A stretch of 64,000 nucleotides of DNA from Symsagittifera roscoffensis (Eukaryota > Xenacoelomorpha > Acoela > Convolutidae), in the NCBI RefSeq assembly GCF_963678635.1, contig NC_087067.1:43685829-43749828 (forward strand), in the 5' to 3' direction. The first letter of the stretch is position 1. Every line of letters begins with the position of its first letter. Both the position numbers and the translations under genes were made by a program. The notes beneath the pieces are model-generated. The model saw only the letters and a list, made by a program, of their open reading frames with translations. It did not search any database and was not told the DNA's origin. Below, in pieces: positions 24,872 to 38,232 of the stretch.

Positions 24872-25475
24872 TGGATCATCAGTTTCATTGTAGTTAAGTT
24901 TCAATTTTCATCATTCGGATTAAAGATTTTCAAAGAAGCAGGGGCCTGAAATTTAACCAGCTGATTTCCAGATGTATACTTAGTAGCGAGCTAATCGCAG
25001 TCGTCTGTATAATAAGATCATCACGTCACATTTTAAAAAATTTCGAAAGAACTGATTAAAAAATAATCAAGACAATAATCTAACTTGCGGGAACTCAAAG
25101 AGATCTAGTTTTAAAATTTTTTGAAGAAATTTTTTTAACCCGCCTCAGGTAACCGCCGAAGAAGAATAAATAACAATGAGATTTCCAGATATCTTAATTT
25201 GTAACTTGTTTAATTTCAACTGCTAAAAAGATACGAAAACAAAAAAATAACTCAACAAAAAAAATTCAAAGTTTATTTGACTTTTTTGTTGCGGTTGCTA
25301 GATACTTGCCGGAAAAAGAAATACAATGATTTTCTACAAAATTGTCTAAAATTTTTTTTCTATCCTCTTGAACTGGTCTGAACTTTAAAAAATGGCTTAA
25401 TTTTGATAGCATTTTTTACCGTTAATTTTTCCTAGGATTCTTTGGGTTAAAAAAGACCAGTCAACTTTATTTTCG
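24872..25475. other. Long spacer (representative)
   Basis: No gene seen. Contents in order: the tRNA 5' flank, AAGCAGGGGCCTGAAA, the first GATTTCCAGAT, TAGCGAGCTAAT, CTGTATAATAAG, CCGCCGAAGAAGAAT, the second GATTTCCAGAT, ATTTCAACTGCTAAAAA, TTGCGGTTGCTAGATAC, ACAATGATTTTCTAC and CTAGGATTCTTTGGG. It has many A/T homopolymers that vary in length between units. No open reading frame is conserved between units. All long spacers in the window follow this order. Confidence 0.85.
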
Positions 25476-25544
25476 CGCCGTGGCGAGACTTAGGCTCGCA
25501 ATTTTCTGGCTAGTAATGTGAAGAGTTAACCCAAAGTCACGTCG

Positions 25545-25913
25545 AATATATTGTGTATTCTATTACACATTTTGAAATAAAGAAAAAATATTCAAACTTT
25601 CAGTAAAACAGCAATCTGAATTTACGCAAAAACTGATGAGACATTCGTTGAACCCCCAAAAAAGAATGAACAGCCTTCAGATTGCTAGATATCTCATTTT
25701 GAAAACCGATTGATTCATTTCACTTGAAAATAGCTACGGAAATTTAAAGAAAAATGGACTAAAACAAAGTCAAAAACTCAAAATTTAAGTATCTGTTTTA
25801 CTGCTGTAATTGCTGGAGATTTTGCGGAAACATGAGGTACAATGATTTAATACAGCCACCCAATCGAACTGCTATTAGCTTCAAAATTTTTCCGGACAGA
25901 TACAGAGCTTTAC
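25545..25913. other. Short spacer (representative)
   Basis: No gene seen. Blocks in order: ATTGTGTATTCTATTACACA (an imperfect small palindrome), CAATCTGAATTTACGC, AACTGATGAGACATTCGTTG, AGATTGCTAGATATCTC, ATTTCA, TAGCTACGGAAATTT, ACAAAGTCAAAAACTCAAAA, AATTGCTGGAGATTTTGCGG, ACAATGATTTAATACAG and the tRNA 3' flank. Several blocks have counterparts in the long spacer. Confidence 0.85.
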
Positions 25914-25986
25914 TACCCGCGGCGAGATTCGAACTCGCAATCTTCTGGTTAGGAGCCAGACGCCTTATCCATTAGGCCACGCGGGC
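25914..25986 (-). tRNA. tRNA-Arg(CCU) copy 24, intact
   Basis: Identical to copy 6. Its unit is almost identical to that of copy 23. Confidence 0.93.
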
Positions 25987-27028
25987 TGGATCATCAGTTT
26001 CATTGTAGTTAAGTTTCAATTTTCATCATTCGGATTAAAGATTTTCAAAGAAGCAGGGGCCTGAAATTTAACCAGCTGATTTCCAGATGTATACTTAGTA
26101 GCGAGCTAATCGCAGTCGTCTGTATAATAAGATCATCACGTCACATTTTAAAAAATTTCGAAAGAACTGATTAAAAAATAATCAAGACAATAATCTAACT
26201 TGCGGGAACTCAAAGAGATCTAGTTTTAAAATATTTTGAAGAAATTTTTTTAACCCGCCTCAGGTAACCGCCGAAGAAGAATAAATAACAATGAGATTTC
26301 CAGATATCTTAATTTGTAACTTGTTTAATTTCAACTGCTAAAAAGATACGAAAACAAAAAAATAACTCAACAAAAAAAATTCAAAGTTTATTTGACTTTT
26401 TTGTTGCGGTTGCTAGATACTTGCCGGAAAAAGAAATACAATGATTTTCTACAAAATTGTCTAAAATTTTTTTTCTATCCTCTTGAACTGGTCTGAACTT
26501 TAAAAAATGGCTTAATTTTGATAGCATTTTTTACCGTTAATTTTTCCTAGGATTCTTTGGGTTAAAAAAGACCAGTCAACTTTATTTTCGCGCCGTGGCG
26601 AGACTTAGGCTCGCAATTTTCTGGCTAGTAATGTGAAGAGTTAACCCAAAGCCACGTCGAATATATTGTGTATTCTATTACACATTTTGAAATAAAGAAA
26701 AAATATTCAAACTTTCAGTAAAACAGCAATCTGAATTTACGCAAAAACTGATGAGACATTCGTTGAACCCCCAAAAAAGAATGAACAGCCTTCAGATTGC
26801 TAGATATCTCATTTTGAAAACCGATTGATTCATTTCACTTGAAAATAGCTACGGAAATTTAAAGAAAAATGGACTAAAACAAAGTCAAAAACTCAAAATT
26901 TAAGTATCTGTTTTACTGCTGTAATTGCTGGAGATTTTGCGGAAACATGAGGTACAATGATTTAATACAGCCACCCAATCGAACTGCTATTAGCTTCAAA
27001 ATTTTTCCGGACAGATACAGAGCTTTAC

Positions 27029-27101
27029 TACCCGCGGCGAGATTCGAACTCGCAATCTTCTGGTTAGGAGCCAGACGCCTTATCCATTAGGCCACGCGGG
27101 C
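27029..27101 (-). tRNA. tRNA-Arg(CCU) copy 25, intact
   Basis: Identical to copy 6, with the near T4 run. Confidence 0.93.
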
Positions 27102-28148
27102 TGGATCATCAGTTTCAATGTAGTTAAGTTTCAATTTTCATCATTCGGATTAAAGATTTTCAAAGAAGCAGGGGCCTGAATTTAACAAGCTGATTTCCAG
27201 ATGTATACTTAGTAGCGAGCTAATAGCAGGCCTCTGTATAATAAGTTCAACACGTCACATTTTGAAAAATTTCGAAAGAACTGATTAAAAAATAATCAAG
27301 ACAATAATCTGACTTGCGGGAACTCAAAGAGATCTAGTTATAAAAAATTTTCAAGAAATTTTTTTGACCAGCTTCGTGTAACCGCCGAAGAAGAATAAAT
27401 AACATTGAGATTTCCAGATATCTTAATTTGTAACTCGTTTAATTTCAACTGCTAAAAAGATATGAAAACAAAAAAGGTAATAACTCAACAGAAAAAAATC
27501 AAAGTTTATTTGACTTTTTTCTGTTGCGGTTGCTAGATACTTGCCAGAAAATGAAATACAATGATTTTCTACAAAAATGTCTCAAATTTTTTTTCTATCC
27601 TCTTGAACTGGTCTGAACTTTAACAAATAGCTTAGTTTTGATAGCATTTTTTACCGTTAATTTTTGCTAGGATTCTTTGGGTTAAAAAAGACCAGTCAAC
27701 TTTATTTTCGCGCCGTGGCGAGACTTAGGCTCGCAATTTCCTGGCTAGAAATGTGAAGAGTTAACCCAAAGCCACGTCGAATATATTGTGTATTCTTTTA
27801 CACATTTTGAAATAAAGGAAAAATATTCAATTTTTCAGTAAAACAGCAATCTGAATTTACGCAAAAACTGATGAGACATTCGTTGAACCCCAAAAAAGAA
27901 AGAACAGCCTTCAGATTGTTAGATATCTCATTTTGAAAACCGATTGATTCATTTGAACTGAAAATAGCTACGGAAATTTAAAGAAAAATGGACTAAAACA
28001 AAGTCAAAAACACAAAACTTAAGTATCTGTTTTACTGCTGTAATTGCTGGAGATTTTGCGGAAACATGAGGTACACTGATTTAATACAGCCACCCAATCA
28101 AAACTGCTATTAGCTTCAAAATTTTTACGGACAGATACAGAGCTTTAC

Positions 28149-28221
28149 TACCCGCGGCGAGATTCGAACTCGCAATCTTCTGGTTAGGAGCCAGACGCCT
28201 TATCCATTAGGCCACGCGGGC
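28149..28221 (-). tRNA. tRNA-Arg(CCU) copy 26, intact
   Basis: Identical to copy 6. The T4 run is present. Confidence 0.93.
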
Positions 28222-29267
28222 TGGCTCATCAGTTCCATTGTCGTTAAGTTTCAATTTTCGCATTCGGATTAAAGATTTTCAAAGAAGCAGGGGCCTGAAA
28301 CTTAACAAGCTGATTTCCAGATGTAGACTAAGTAGCGAGCTAATAGCAGGCTTCTGTATAATAAGTTCAACATGTCACATTTTAAAAAATTTCGAAAGAA
28401 CTGATTAAAAAGAATCAAGACAAAAATCTGACTTGCGGGAACTCAAAGAGATCTAGTTTTAAAATTTTTTGAAGAAATTTTTTTGACTAGCCTCGGGTAA
28501 CCGCCGAAGAAGAATAAATAACAATGAGATTTCCAGATATCTTAATTTGTAACTCGTTTAATTTCAACTGCTAAAAAGATACTAAAACAAAAAAGGTAAT
28601 ACTCAACAACAAAAATTCAAAGTTTATTTGACTTTTTTCTGTTGCGGTTGCTAGATGATTGCCAGAAAATGAAATACAATGATTTTCTACAAAAATGTCT
28701 CAAATTTTCTTTCTATCCTCTTGAACTGGTCTGAACCTTAACAAATGGCTTAATTTTGATAGCATTTTTTACCATTAATTTTTCCTAGGATTCTTTGAGT
28801 TAAAAAAGACCAGTCAATTTTATTTTCGCGCCGTGGCGAGACTTAGGCTCGCAATTTTCTGGCTAGAAATGTGAAGAGTTAGCCCAAAGCCACGTCGAAT
28901 ATATGGTGTATTCTATTACACATTTTGAAAAAGGAAAAATATTCGAACTTTCAGTAAAACAGCAACCTGAATTTACGCAAAAACTGATGAGACTTTCGTT
29001 GAACCCCCAAAAAAGAATGAACAGCCTTCAGATTGCCAGATATCTCATTTTGAAAACCGATTGATTAATTTCAACTGAAAATAGCTACGAAATTTTAGAA
29101 AAAAAATTGGACTAAAATAAAGTCAAAAACTCAAAATTTAAGTATCTGTTTAACTGCTGTAATGGCTGAAGATTTTGCGGAAACTTGAGGTACAATGATT
29201 TAATACAGCCCTCCAATCGAAACTGCTATTAGCTTCAAACTTTTTCCGGACATATACAGAGTTTTTC

Positions 29268-29340
29268 TACCCGCGGCGAGATTCGAACTCGCAATCTTCT
29301 GGTTAGGAGCCAGACGCCTTATCCATTAGGCCACGCGGGC
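29268..29340 (-). tRNA. tRNA-Arg(CCU) copy 27, intact
   Basis: Identical to copy 6. The downstream T4 run is absent. Confidence 0.92.
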
Positions 29341-30382
29341 TGGATCATCAGTTTCATTGTCGTTAAGTTTCAATTTTCGCCATTCTGATTAAAGATTTTC
29401 AAAGAAGCAGGGGCCTGAAACTTAACAAGCTGATTTCCAGATGTATACTAAATGGCGAGCTAATAGCAGGCCTCTGTATAATAAGTTCAACATGTCACAT
29501 TTTAAAAAATTTCGAAAGAACTGATTAAAAAGAATCAAGACAAAAATCTGACTTGAACTCAAAGAGATCTAGTTTTAAAATTTTTTGAAGAAATTTTTTT
29601 GACTAGCCTCGGGTAACCGTCGAAGAAGAATAATTAACAATGAGATTTCCAGATATCTTAATTTGTAACTCGTTTAATTTCAACTGCTAAAAAGATACTA
29701 AAACAAAAAAGGTAATACTCAACAACAAAAATTCAAAGTTTATTTGACTTTTTTCTGTTGCGGTTGCTAGATGACTGCCAGAAAAGGAAATACAATGATT
29801 TTCTACAAAAATGTCTCAAATTTTCTTTCTATCCTCTTGAACTGGTCTGAACTTTAACAAATGGCTTAATTTTGATAGCATTTTTTACCATTAATTTTTC
29901 CTAGGATTCTTTGGGTTAAGAAGACCAGTCAATTTTATTTTCGCGCCGTGGCGAGACTAAGGCTTGCAATTTTCTGGCTAGAAATGTGAAGAGTTAGCCC
30001 AAAGCCACGTCGAATATATTGTGTATTCTATTACACATTTTGAAAAAGGAAAAATATTCGAACTTTCAGTAAAACAGCAACCTGAATTTACGCAAAAACT
30101 GATGAGACATTCGTTGAACCCCCAAAAAAGAATGAACAGCCTTCAGATTGCTAGATATCTCATTTTGAAAACCGATTGATTCATTTCAACTAAAAATAGC
30201 TACGAAATTTTAAAAAAAAAATTAGACTAAAATAAAGTCAAAAACTCAAAATTTAAGTATCTGTTTAACTGCTGTAATTGCTGGAGATTTTGCGGAAACT
30301 TGAGGTACAATGATTTAATACAGCCATCCAAACGAAACTGCTATTAGCTTCAAACTTTTTCCGGACAGATACAAAGTTTTTC

Positions 30383-30455
30383 TACCCGCGGCGAGATTCG
30401 AACTCGCAATCTTCTGATTAGGAGCCAGATGCCATATCCATTAGGCCACGCGGTC
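30383..30455 (-). tRNA. tRNA-Arg(CCU) copy 28, weakened
   Basis: A2-G71 and D-stem U13-U22 mismatches, with a G31-U39 wobble. This D-stem change is shared with copies 42-44, 53 and 54. Confidence 0.62.
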
Positions 30456-31506
30456 TCGATCATCGTTTTCATTATAATTAAGTTTCATTTTTCGCCATTC
30501 GGATTAAGATTTTCAAAGAAGCAGGGGCCTGAAATTTAACAAGCTGATTTCCAGATGTATACTTAGTAGCGAGCTAATAGCAGGCCTCTGTATAATAAGT
30601 TCAACACGTCACATTTTGAAAAATTTCGAAAGAACTGATTAAAAAATAATCAAGACAATAATCTGACTTGCGGGAACTCAAAGAGATCTAGTTTTAAAAT
30701 TTTCCTGCAGAATTTCTTTTTGACCAGCCTCGGGTAACCGCTGAAGAAGAAAAAAAACAATCAGATTTCCAGATATCTTAATTTGTAACTCGTTTAATTT
30801 CAACTGCTAAAAAGAAACGAAAACAAAAAAGGTAATAACTCAACAAAAAAAATTCAAAGTTTATTTGACTTTTTTCTGTTGCGGTTGCTAGATACGTGCC
30901 AGAAAATGAAATACAATGATTTTCTACAAAAATGTCTCAATTTTTTTTTCTATCCTCTTGAACTAGTCTGAACTTTAACAAATGGCTTAATTTTGATAGC
31001 ATTTTTTACCGTTAATTTTTCCTAGGATTCTTTGGGTTAAGAAAGACCAGTCAACTTTATTTTCGCGCCGTGGCGAGACTTAGGCTCGCAATTTTCTGGC
31101 TAAAAATGTGAAGAGTTAGCCCAAAGCCACGTCGAATATATTGTGTATTCTATTACACATTTTGAAATAAAGGAAAAATATTCAAACTTTCGAAAAAACA
31201 GCAATCTGAACTTACGCAAAAACTGATGAGACATTCGTTGAATCCCCAAAAAAGAATGAACAGCCTTCAGATTGCTAGATATCTCATTTTAAAAACCGAT
31301 TAATTAATTTTAACTGAAAATAGCTACGGAAATAATAAAAAAAAAATGGACTAAAATAAAGTCAAAAACTCAAAATTTAAGTATCTGTTTAACTGCTGTA
31401 ATAAGTGGAGATTTTGCGGAAACTTGAGGTACAATGATTTAATACAGCCATCCAATCGAAACTGCTATTAGCTTCAAACTTTTTACGGACAGATACAGAA
31501 CTTTAC

Positions 31507-31579
31507 TACCCGCGGCGAGATTCGAACTCGCTATCTTCTGGTTAGGAGCCTGACGCCTTATCCATTAGGCCACGCGGGC
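31507..31579 (-). tRNA. tRNA-Arg(CCU) copy 29
   Basis: A29-A41 mismatch in the anticodon stem and A48 in the variable loop. Confidence 0.76.
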
Positions 31580-32630
31580 TGAAGCATTTGTTACATTATA
31601 GTTAAGTGTCATTTTTCGCCATTCGGATTAAAGATTTTCAAAGAGGCAGGGGCCTGAAATTTAACAAGCTGATTTCCAGATGTATATTTAGTAGCTAGCT
31701 AATAGCAGGCCTCTGTATAATAAGATCAACGCGTCACGTTCTAAAAAATTGGAAAGAACTGATTAAAAAAGAATCAAGACAATAATCTGACTTGCGGGAA
31801 CTCAAAGAGACCTAGTTTTAAAATTTTTCGAAGAAATTTTTTTTTGACCAGCCTCGGGTAACCACCGAAGAAGAATAAATAACAATGAGATTTCCAGATA
31901 TCTTAATTTGTAACTCGTTTAATTTCAACTGCTAAAAAGATACGAAAACAAAAAAGGTAAAAACTCAACCAAAAAAAATTCAAAGTTTATTTGACTTCTT
32001 TATTGTTGCGGTTGCTAGATACTTGCCAGAAAATGAAATACAATGATTTTCTACAAAAATGTCTCAATTTTTTTTCTATCCTCTTGAACTAGTCTGAACT
32101 TTAACAAATGGCTTAATTTTGATAGCATTTTTTACCGTTAATTTTTCCTAGGATTCTTTGGGTTAAGAAAGACCAGTCAACCTTATTTTCGCGCCGTGGC
32201 GAGACTTAGGCTCGCAATTTTCTGGCTAAAAATGTGAAGAGTTAGCCCAAAGCCACGTCGAATATATTGTGTATTCTATTACACATTTTGAAATAAAGGA
32301 AAAATATTCAAACTTTCGAAAAAACAGCAATCTGAACTTACGCAAAAACTGATGAGACATTCGTTGAATCCCCAAAAAAGAATGAACAGCCTTCAGATTG
32401 CTAGATATCTCATTTTAAAAACCGATTAATTAATTTCAACTGAAAATAGCTACGGAAATAATAAAAAAAATGGACTAAAATAAAGTCAAAAACTCAAAAT
32501 TTAAGTATCTGTTTAACTGCTGTAATTACTGGAGATTTTGCGGAAACTTGAGGTACAATGATTTAATACAGCCATCCAATCGAAACTGCTATTAGCTTCA
32601 AACTTTTTACGGACATATACAGAACTTTAC

Positions 32631-32703
32631 TACCCGCGGCGAGATTCGAACTCGCTATCTTCTGGTTAGGAGCCTGACGCCTTATCCATTAGGCCACGCG
32701 GGC
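32631..32703 (-). tRNA. tRNA-Arg(CCU) copy 30
   Basis: Same sequence as copy 29, in a nearly identical neighbouring unit. Confidence 0.76.
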
Positions 32704-33752
32704 TGAAGCATTAGATACATTATAGTTAAGTGTCATTTTTCGCCATTCGGATTAAAGATTTTCAAAGAGGCAGGGGCCTGAAATTTAACAAGCTGATTTC
32801 CAGATGTATATTTAGTAGCTAGCTAATAGCAGGCCTCTGTATAATAAGATCAACGCGTCACGTTCTAAAAAATTGGAAAGAACTGATTAAAAAAGAATCA
32901 AGACAATAATCTGACTTGCGGGAACTCAAAGAGACCTAGTTTTAAAATTTTTCGAAGAAATTTTTTTTTGACCAGCCTCGGGTAACCACCGAAGAAGAAT
33001 AAATAACAATGAGATTTCCAGATATCTTAATTTGTAACTCGTTTAATTTCAACTGCTAAAAAGATACGAAAACAAAAAAGGTAAAAACTCAACCAAAAAA
33101 AATTCAAAGTTTATTTGACTTTTTTCTGTTGCGGTTGCTAGATACTTGCCAGAAAATGAAATACAATGATTTTCTACAAAAATGTCTCAATTTTTTTTTC
33201 TATCCTCTTGAACTAGTCTGAGTTTAACAAATGGCTTAATTTTGATAGCATTTTTTACCGTTAATTTTTCCTAGGATTCTTTGGGTTAAGAAAGACCAGT
33301 CAACTTTATTTTCGCGCCGTGGCGAGACTTAGGCTCGCAATTTTCTGGCTAAAAATGTGAAGTGTTAACCCAAAGCCACGTCGAATATATTGTGTATTCT
33401 ATTAAACATTTTGAAATAAAGGAAAAATATTCAAACTTTCAGTAAAACAGCAATCTAAATTTACGCAAAAACTGATGAGACATTCGTTGAACCCCAAAAA
33501 AGAATGAACAGCCTTCAGATTGCTAGATATCTCATTTTGAAAACCGATTGATTAATTTCAACTGAAAATAGCTACGGAAATTTTAAAAAAAATGGACTCA
33601 AACAAAGTCAAAAACTCAAAATTAAAGGATCTGTTTAACTGATGTAATTGCTGGAGATTTTGCGGAAACTTGAAGTACAATGATTTAATAGAGCCACCCA
33701 AACGAAACTGCTATTAGCTTCAAACTTTTTACGGACAGATACAAAACTGTAC

Positions 33753-33825
33753 TACCCGCGGCGAGATTCGAACTCGCAATCTTCTGGTTAGGAGCCAGAC
33801 GCCTTATCCATTAGGCCACGCGGGC
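33753..33825 (-). tRNA. tRNA-Arg(CCU) copy 31, intact, short-unit class
   Basis: Identical to copy 6. It is the first copy with the rearranged short 5' flank, described at 39353-39390. Confidence 0.92.
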
Positions 33826-34818
33826 TGGACTCCGACACTTTCAACGCGGGCCAAGTGGGCTGATTTCCAGATGTACACTTAGTAGCGAGCTAATGGCAGG
33901 CCTCTGTATAATAAGATCAACACGTCACGTTTTAGAAAAATTTCGACAGAACTGATTAAAAAATAGTCAAGACAATAATCTGACTTGCGGGAACTCAAAG
34001 AGATCTAGTTTTAAAATTTTCTGCAGAATTTCTTTTTGACCAGCCTCGGGTAACCGCCGAAGAAGAAAAAAAACAATCAGATTTCCAGATATCTTAATTT
34101 GTAACTCGTTTAATTTCAACTGCTAAAAAGAAACGAAAACAAAAAGGTAAAAACTCAACCAAAAAAAATTCAAAGTTTATTTGATTTCTTTATTGTTGCG
34201 ATTGCTAGATACTTGCCGTAAAAGGAAATACAATGATTTTCTACAAAAACGTCTCAAATTTTTTTTCTATCCTCTTGAACTGGTCTGAACTTTAACAAAT
34301 GGCTTAATTTTGATAGCATTTTTTACCGTTAATTTTTCGTAGGATTCTTTGGGTTAAAAAAGACCAGTCAACTTTATTTTCGCGCCGTGGTGAGACTTAG
34401 GCTCGCAATTTTCTGGCTAGAAATGTAAAGAGTTAACCCAAAGCCACGTCGAATATACTGTGTATTCTATTTTACATTTTGAAATAAATGAAAAACATTC
34501 AAACTTTCAGTAAAACAGCAATCTGAACTTACGCAAAAACTGATGAGACATTCGTTGGTCCGCCAAAAAAGAATGAACAGCCCCTTCAGATTGCTAGATC
34601 TATCATTGTTAAAACCGATTAATTAATTTCAACTGAGAATAGCTACGGAAATTTTAAAAAATGGACTAAAACAAAGTCAAAAACTCAAAATTTAAGTATC
34701 TGTTTTACTGCTGTAATTGCTGGAGATTCGAACACTTGAATTACATTGATTTAAAACAGCAACCCAATCGAAACTGCTATTAGCTTCAAACTTTTCCCGG
34801 ACAAATACAGAGCTTAAC

Positions 34819-34891
34819 TACCCGCGGCGAGATTCGAACGCGCAATATTCTGGTTAGGAGCCAGACGCCTTATCCATTAGGCCACGATGGC
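34819..34891 (-). pseudogene. tRNA-Arg(CCU) copy 32, 'GCCAUCG' acceptor
   Basis: A4-G69 and U5-C68 in the acceptor, plus C52-U62 in the T stem. CCU is kept. Confidence 0.62.
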
Positions 34892-35931
34892 TGGATCATT
34901 AGTTTCATTATAGTAGTTTCATTTTTCGCCATTCGGATTAAAAACTTTCAAAGAAGCAGAGGCCTGAAATTTAACAAGCTGATTTCCAGATGTATACTTA
35001 GTAGCGAGCTAATGGCAGGCCTCTGTATAATAAGATCAACACGTCACATTTTAAAAAGTTTAGAAAGAACTGATTAAAAAATAATCAAGACAATAATCTG
35101 ACTTGGGGGAACTCAAAGAGATCTAGTTTTAAAATTTTTGAAGAATATTTTTGACCAGCCTCGGGTAACCGCCGAAGAAGAATAAATAACAATGAGATTT
35201 CCAGATATCTTAATTTGTATCTCGTTTTATTTCAACTGCTAAACAGATACTAATACAAAAAAGGTAATACTCAACAACAAAAATTCAAAGTTTATTTGAC
35301 TTTTTTTGTTGCGGTTGCTAGATACTTGCCGTTAAAAGAAATACAATGATTTTCTACGAAAATGTCTCAAATATTTTTTCTATCCTCTTGAACTGGTCTG
35401 AACTTTAACAATTGGCTTAATTTTGATAGCATGTTTTACTTTTAATTTTTCCAAGGATTCTTTGGGTTAAAAAAGACCAGTCAACTTTATTTTCCCGCCG
35501 TGGTGAGACTTAGGCTCGCAATTTTCTGGCTAGAAATGTAAAGAGTTAACCCAAAGCCACGTCGAATATACTGTGTATTCTATTTTACATTTTGAAATAA
35601 ATGAAAAACATTCAAACTTTCAGTAAAACAGCAATCTGAACTTACGCAAAAACTGATGAGACATTCGTTGGTCCGCCAAAAAAGAATGAACAGCCCCTTC
35701 AGATTGCTAGATCTATCATTGTTAAAACCGATTAATTAATTTCAACTGAGAATAGCTACGGAAATTTTAAAAAATGGACTAAAACAAAGTCAAAAACTCA
35801 AAATTTAAGTATCTGTTTTACTGCTGTAATTGCTGGAGATTCGAACACTTGAATTACATTGATTTAAAACAGCAACCCAATCGAAACTGCTATTAGCTTC
35901 AAACTTTTCCCGGACAAATACAGAGCTTAAC

Positions 35932-36004
35932 TACCCGCGGCGAGATTCGAACGCGCAATATTCTAGTTAGGAGCCAGACGCCTTATCCATTAGGCCACGA
36001 TGGC
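35932..36004 (-). pseudogene. tRNA-Arg(CCU) copy 33, 'GCCAUCG' acceptor
   Basis: As copy 32, with an added G30-U40 wobble in the anticodon stem. Confidence 0.62.
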
Positions 36005-37044
36005 TGGATCATTAGTTTCATTATAGTAGTTTCATTTTTCGCCATTCGGATTAAAAACTTTCAAAGAAGCAGAGGCCTGAAATTTAACAAGCTGATTTCC
36101 AGATGTATACTTAGTAGCGAGCTAATGGCAGGCCTCTGTATAATAAGATCAACACGTCACATTTTAAAAAGTTTAGAAAGAACTGATTAAAAAATAATCA
36201 AGACAATAATCTGACTTGGGGGAACTCAAAGAGATCTAGTTTTAAAATTTTTGAAGAATATTTTTGACCAGCCTCGGGTAACCGCCGAAGAAGAATAAAT
36301 AACAATGAGATTTCCAGATATCTTAATTTGTATCTCGTTTTATTTCAACTGCTAAAAAGATACTAATACAAAAAAGGTAATACTCAACAACAAAAATTCA
36401 AAGTTTATTTGACTTTTTTTGTTGCGGTTGCTAGATACTTGCCGTTAAAAGAAATACAATGATTTTCTACGAAAATGTCTCAAATATTTTTTCTATCCTC
36501 TTGAACTGGTCTGAACTTTAACAATTGGCTTAATTTTGATAGCATTTTTTACCGTTAATTTTTCGTAGGATTCTTTGGGTTAAAAAAGACCAGTCAACTT
36601 TATTTTCGCGCCGTGGTGAGACTTAGGCTCGCAATTTTCTGGCTAGAAATGTAAAGAGTTAACCCAAAGCCACGTCGAATATACTGTGTATTCTATTTTA
36701 CATTTTGAAATAAATGAAAAACATTCAAACTTTCAGTAAAACAGCAATCTGAACTTACGCAAAAACTGATGAGACTTTCGTTGGTCCGCCAAAAAAGAAT
36801 GAACAGCCCCTTCAGATTGCTAGATCTATCATTGTTAAAACCAATTAATTAATTTCAACTGAGAATAGCTACGGAAATTTTAAAAAATGGACTAAAACAA
36901 AGTCAAAAACTCAAAATTTAAGTATCTGTTTTACTGCTGTAATTGCTGGAGATTCGAACACTTGAATTACATTGATTTAAAACAGCAACCCAATCGAAAC
37001 TGCTATTAGCTTCAAACTTTTCCCGGACAAATACAGAGCTTAAC

Positions 37045-37117
37045 TACCCGCGGCGAGATTCGAACGCGCAATATTCTGGTTAGGAGCCAGACGCCTTATC
37101 CATTAGGCCACGATGGC
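37045..37117 (-). pseudogene. tRNA-Arg(CCU) copy 34, 'GCCAUCG' acceptor
   Basis: Same sequence as copy 32. Confidence 0.62.
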
Positions 37118-37721
37118 TGGATCATTAGTTTCATTATAGTAGTTTCATTTTTCGCCATTCGGATTAAAAACTTTCAAAGAAGCAGAGGCCTGAAATTTAA
37201 CAAGCTGATTTCCAGATGTATACTTAGTAGCGAGCTAATGGCAGGCCTCTGTATAATAAGATCAACACGTCACATTTTAAAAAGTTTAGAAAGAACTGAT
37301 TAAAAAATAATCAAGACAATAATCTGACTTGGGGGAACTCAAAGAGATCTAGTTTTAAAATTTTTGAAGAATATTTTTGACCAGCCTCGGGTAACCGCCG
37401 AAGAAGAATAAATAACAATGAGATTTCCAGATATCTTAATTTGTATCTCGTTTTATTTCAACTGCTAAAAAGATACTAATACAAAAAAGGTAATACTCAA
37501 CAACAAAAATTCAAAGTTTATTTGACTTTTTTTGTTGCGGTTGCTAGATACTTGCCGTTAAAAGAAATACAATGATTTTCTACGAAAATGTCTCAAATAT
37601 TTTTTCTATCCTCTTGAACTGGTCTGAACTTTAACAATTGGCTTAATTTTGATAGCATGTTTTACTTTTAATTTTTCCAAGGATTCTTTGGGTTAAAAAA
37701 GACCAGTCAACTTTATTTTCC

Positions 37722-37790
37722 CGCCGTGGTGAAATTTGGCCTCGCAATTTTCTGGCTAGAAAGGTGGAGAGTTAACCCAAAGCCACGTCG
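37722..37790 (-). pseudogene. tRNA relic, GGTGAAATTTGGCC subtype
   Basis: The end matching the T arm reads GGTGAAATTTGGCC instead of GGCGAGACTTAGGC. The subtype also occurs at 38842, 41033, 53215 and 54334. A GGTGAGATTTGGCC relative occurs at 46541, 47671, 48797, 58700 and 59825. These track the subtypes of the neighbouring units. Confidence 0.65.
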
Positions 37791-38159
37791 AATATATTGT
37801 GTATTCTTTTACACATTTTGAAATAAAAGAAAAATATTCAAACTTTCAGTAAAACAGCAATCTGAATTTACGCAAAAACTGATGAGACATTCGTTGAACC
37901 CCAAAAAAGAACGAACAGCCTTCAGATTGCTAGATATCTCAATTTGAAAACCGATTGATTAATTTCAACTAAAAATAGCTACGGAAATTTAAAAAAAACT
38001 GGACTTAAACAAAGTCAAAAACTCAAAATTTAAGTATCTGTATTACTGTTGGAATTGCTGGAGATTTTGCGGAAATTTGAGGTACAATGATTTAATACAG
38101 CCACCCAATCGAAACTGCTATTAGCTTCAAACTTTTTCCGGACAGATACAGAGCTTTAC

Positions 38160-38232
38160 TACCCGCGGCGAGATTCGAACTCGCAATCTTCTGGTTAGGA
38201 GCCAGACGCCTTATCCATTAGGCCACGCTGGC
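38160..38232 (-). tRNA. tRNA-Arg(CCU) copy 35
   Basis: Only A4-G69 is mismatched. The T arm is the intact type. Confidence 0.75.

Larger units (their letters stand above)
24799..27028. repeat. Near-identical adjacent units 23 and 24
   Basis: Both are 1115 bp. Both read TAATCGCAGTCG, both lack GGT in the AAAAAAATAACTC stretch, and both have TTGTCTAAAATTT. Only a few substitutions separate them, so this is a very recent duplication. Confidence 0.88.
34819..38159. repeat. Near-identical units 32, 33 and 34
   Basis: Three units of 1113-1115 bp share the GCCAUCG tRNA, GGAGATTCGAACACTTG and the CTTGGGGGAACTC variant. Confidence 0.85.

Noticed and set aside
25545-25913. Short-spacer ACAAAGTCAAAAACTC as an inverted partner of the long-spacer TTTGACTTTTT
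   Set aside because: The match is only about 7 bases in A/T-rich sequence and lies across several hundred bases; not above chance.
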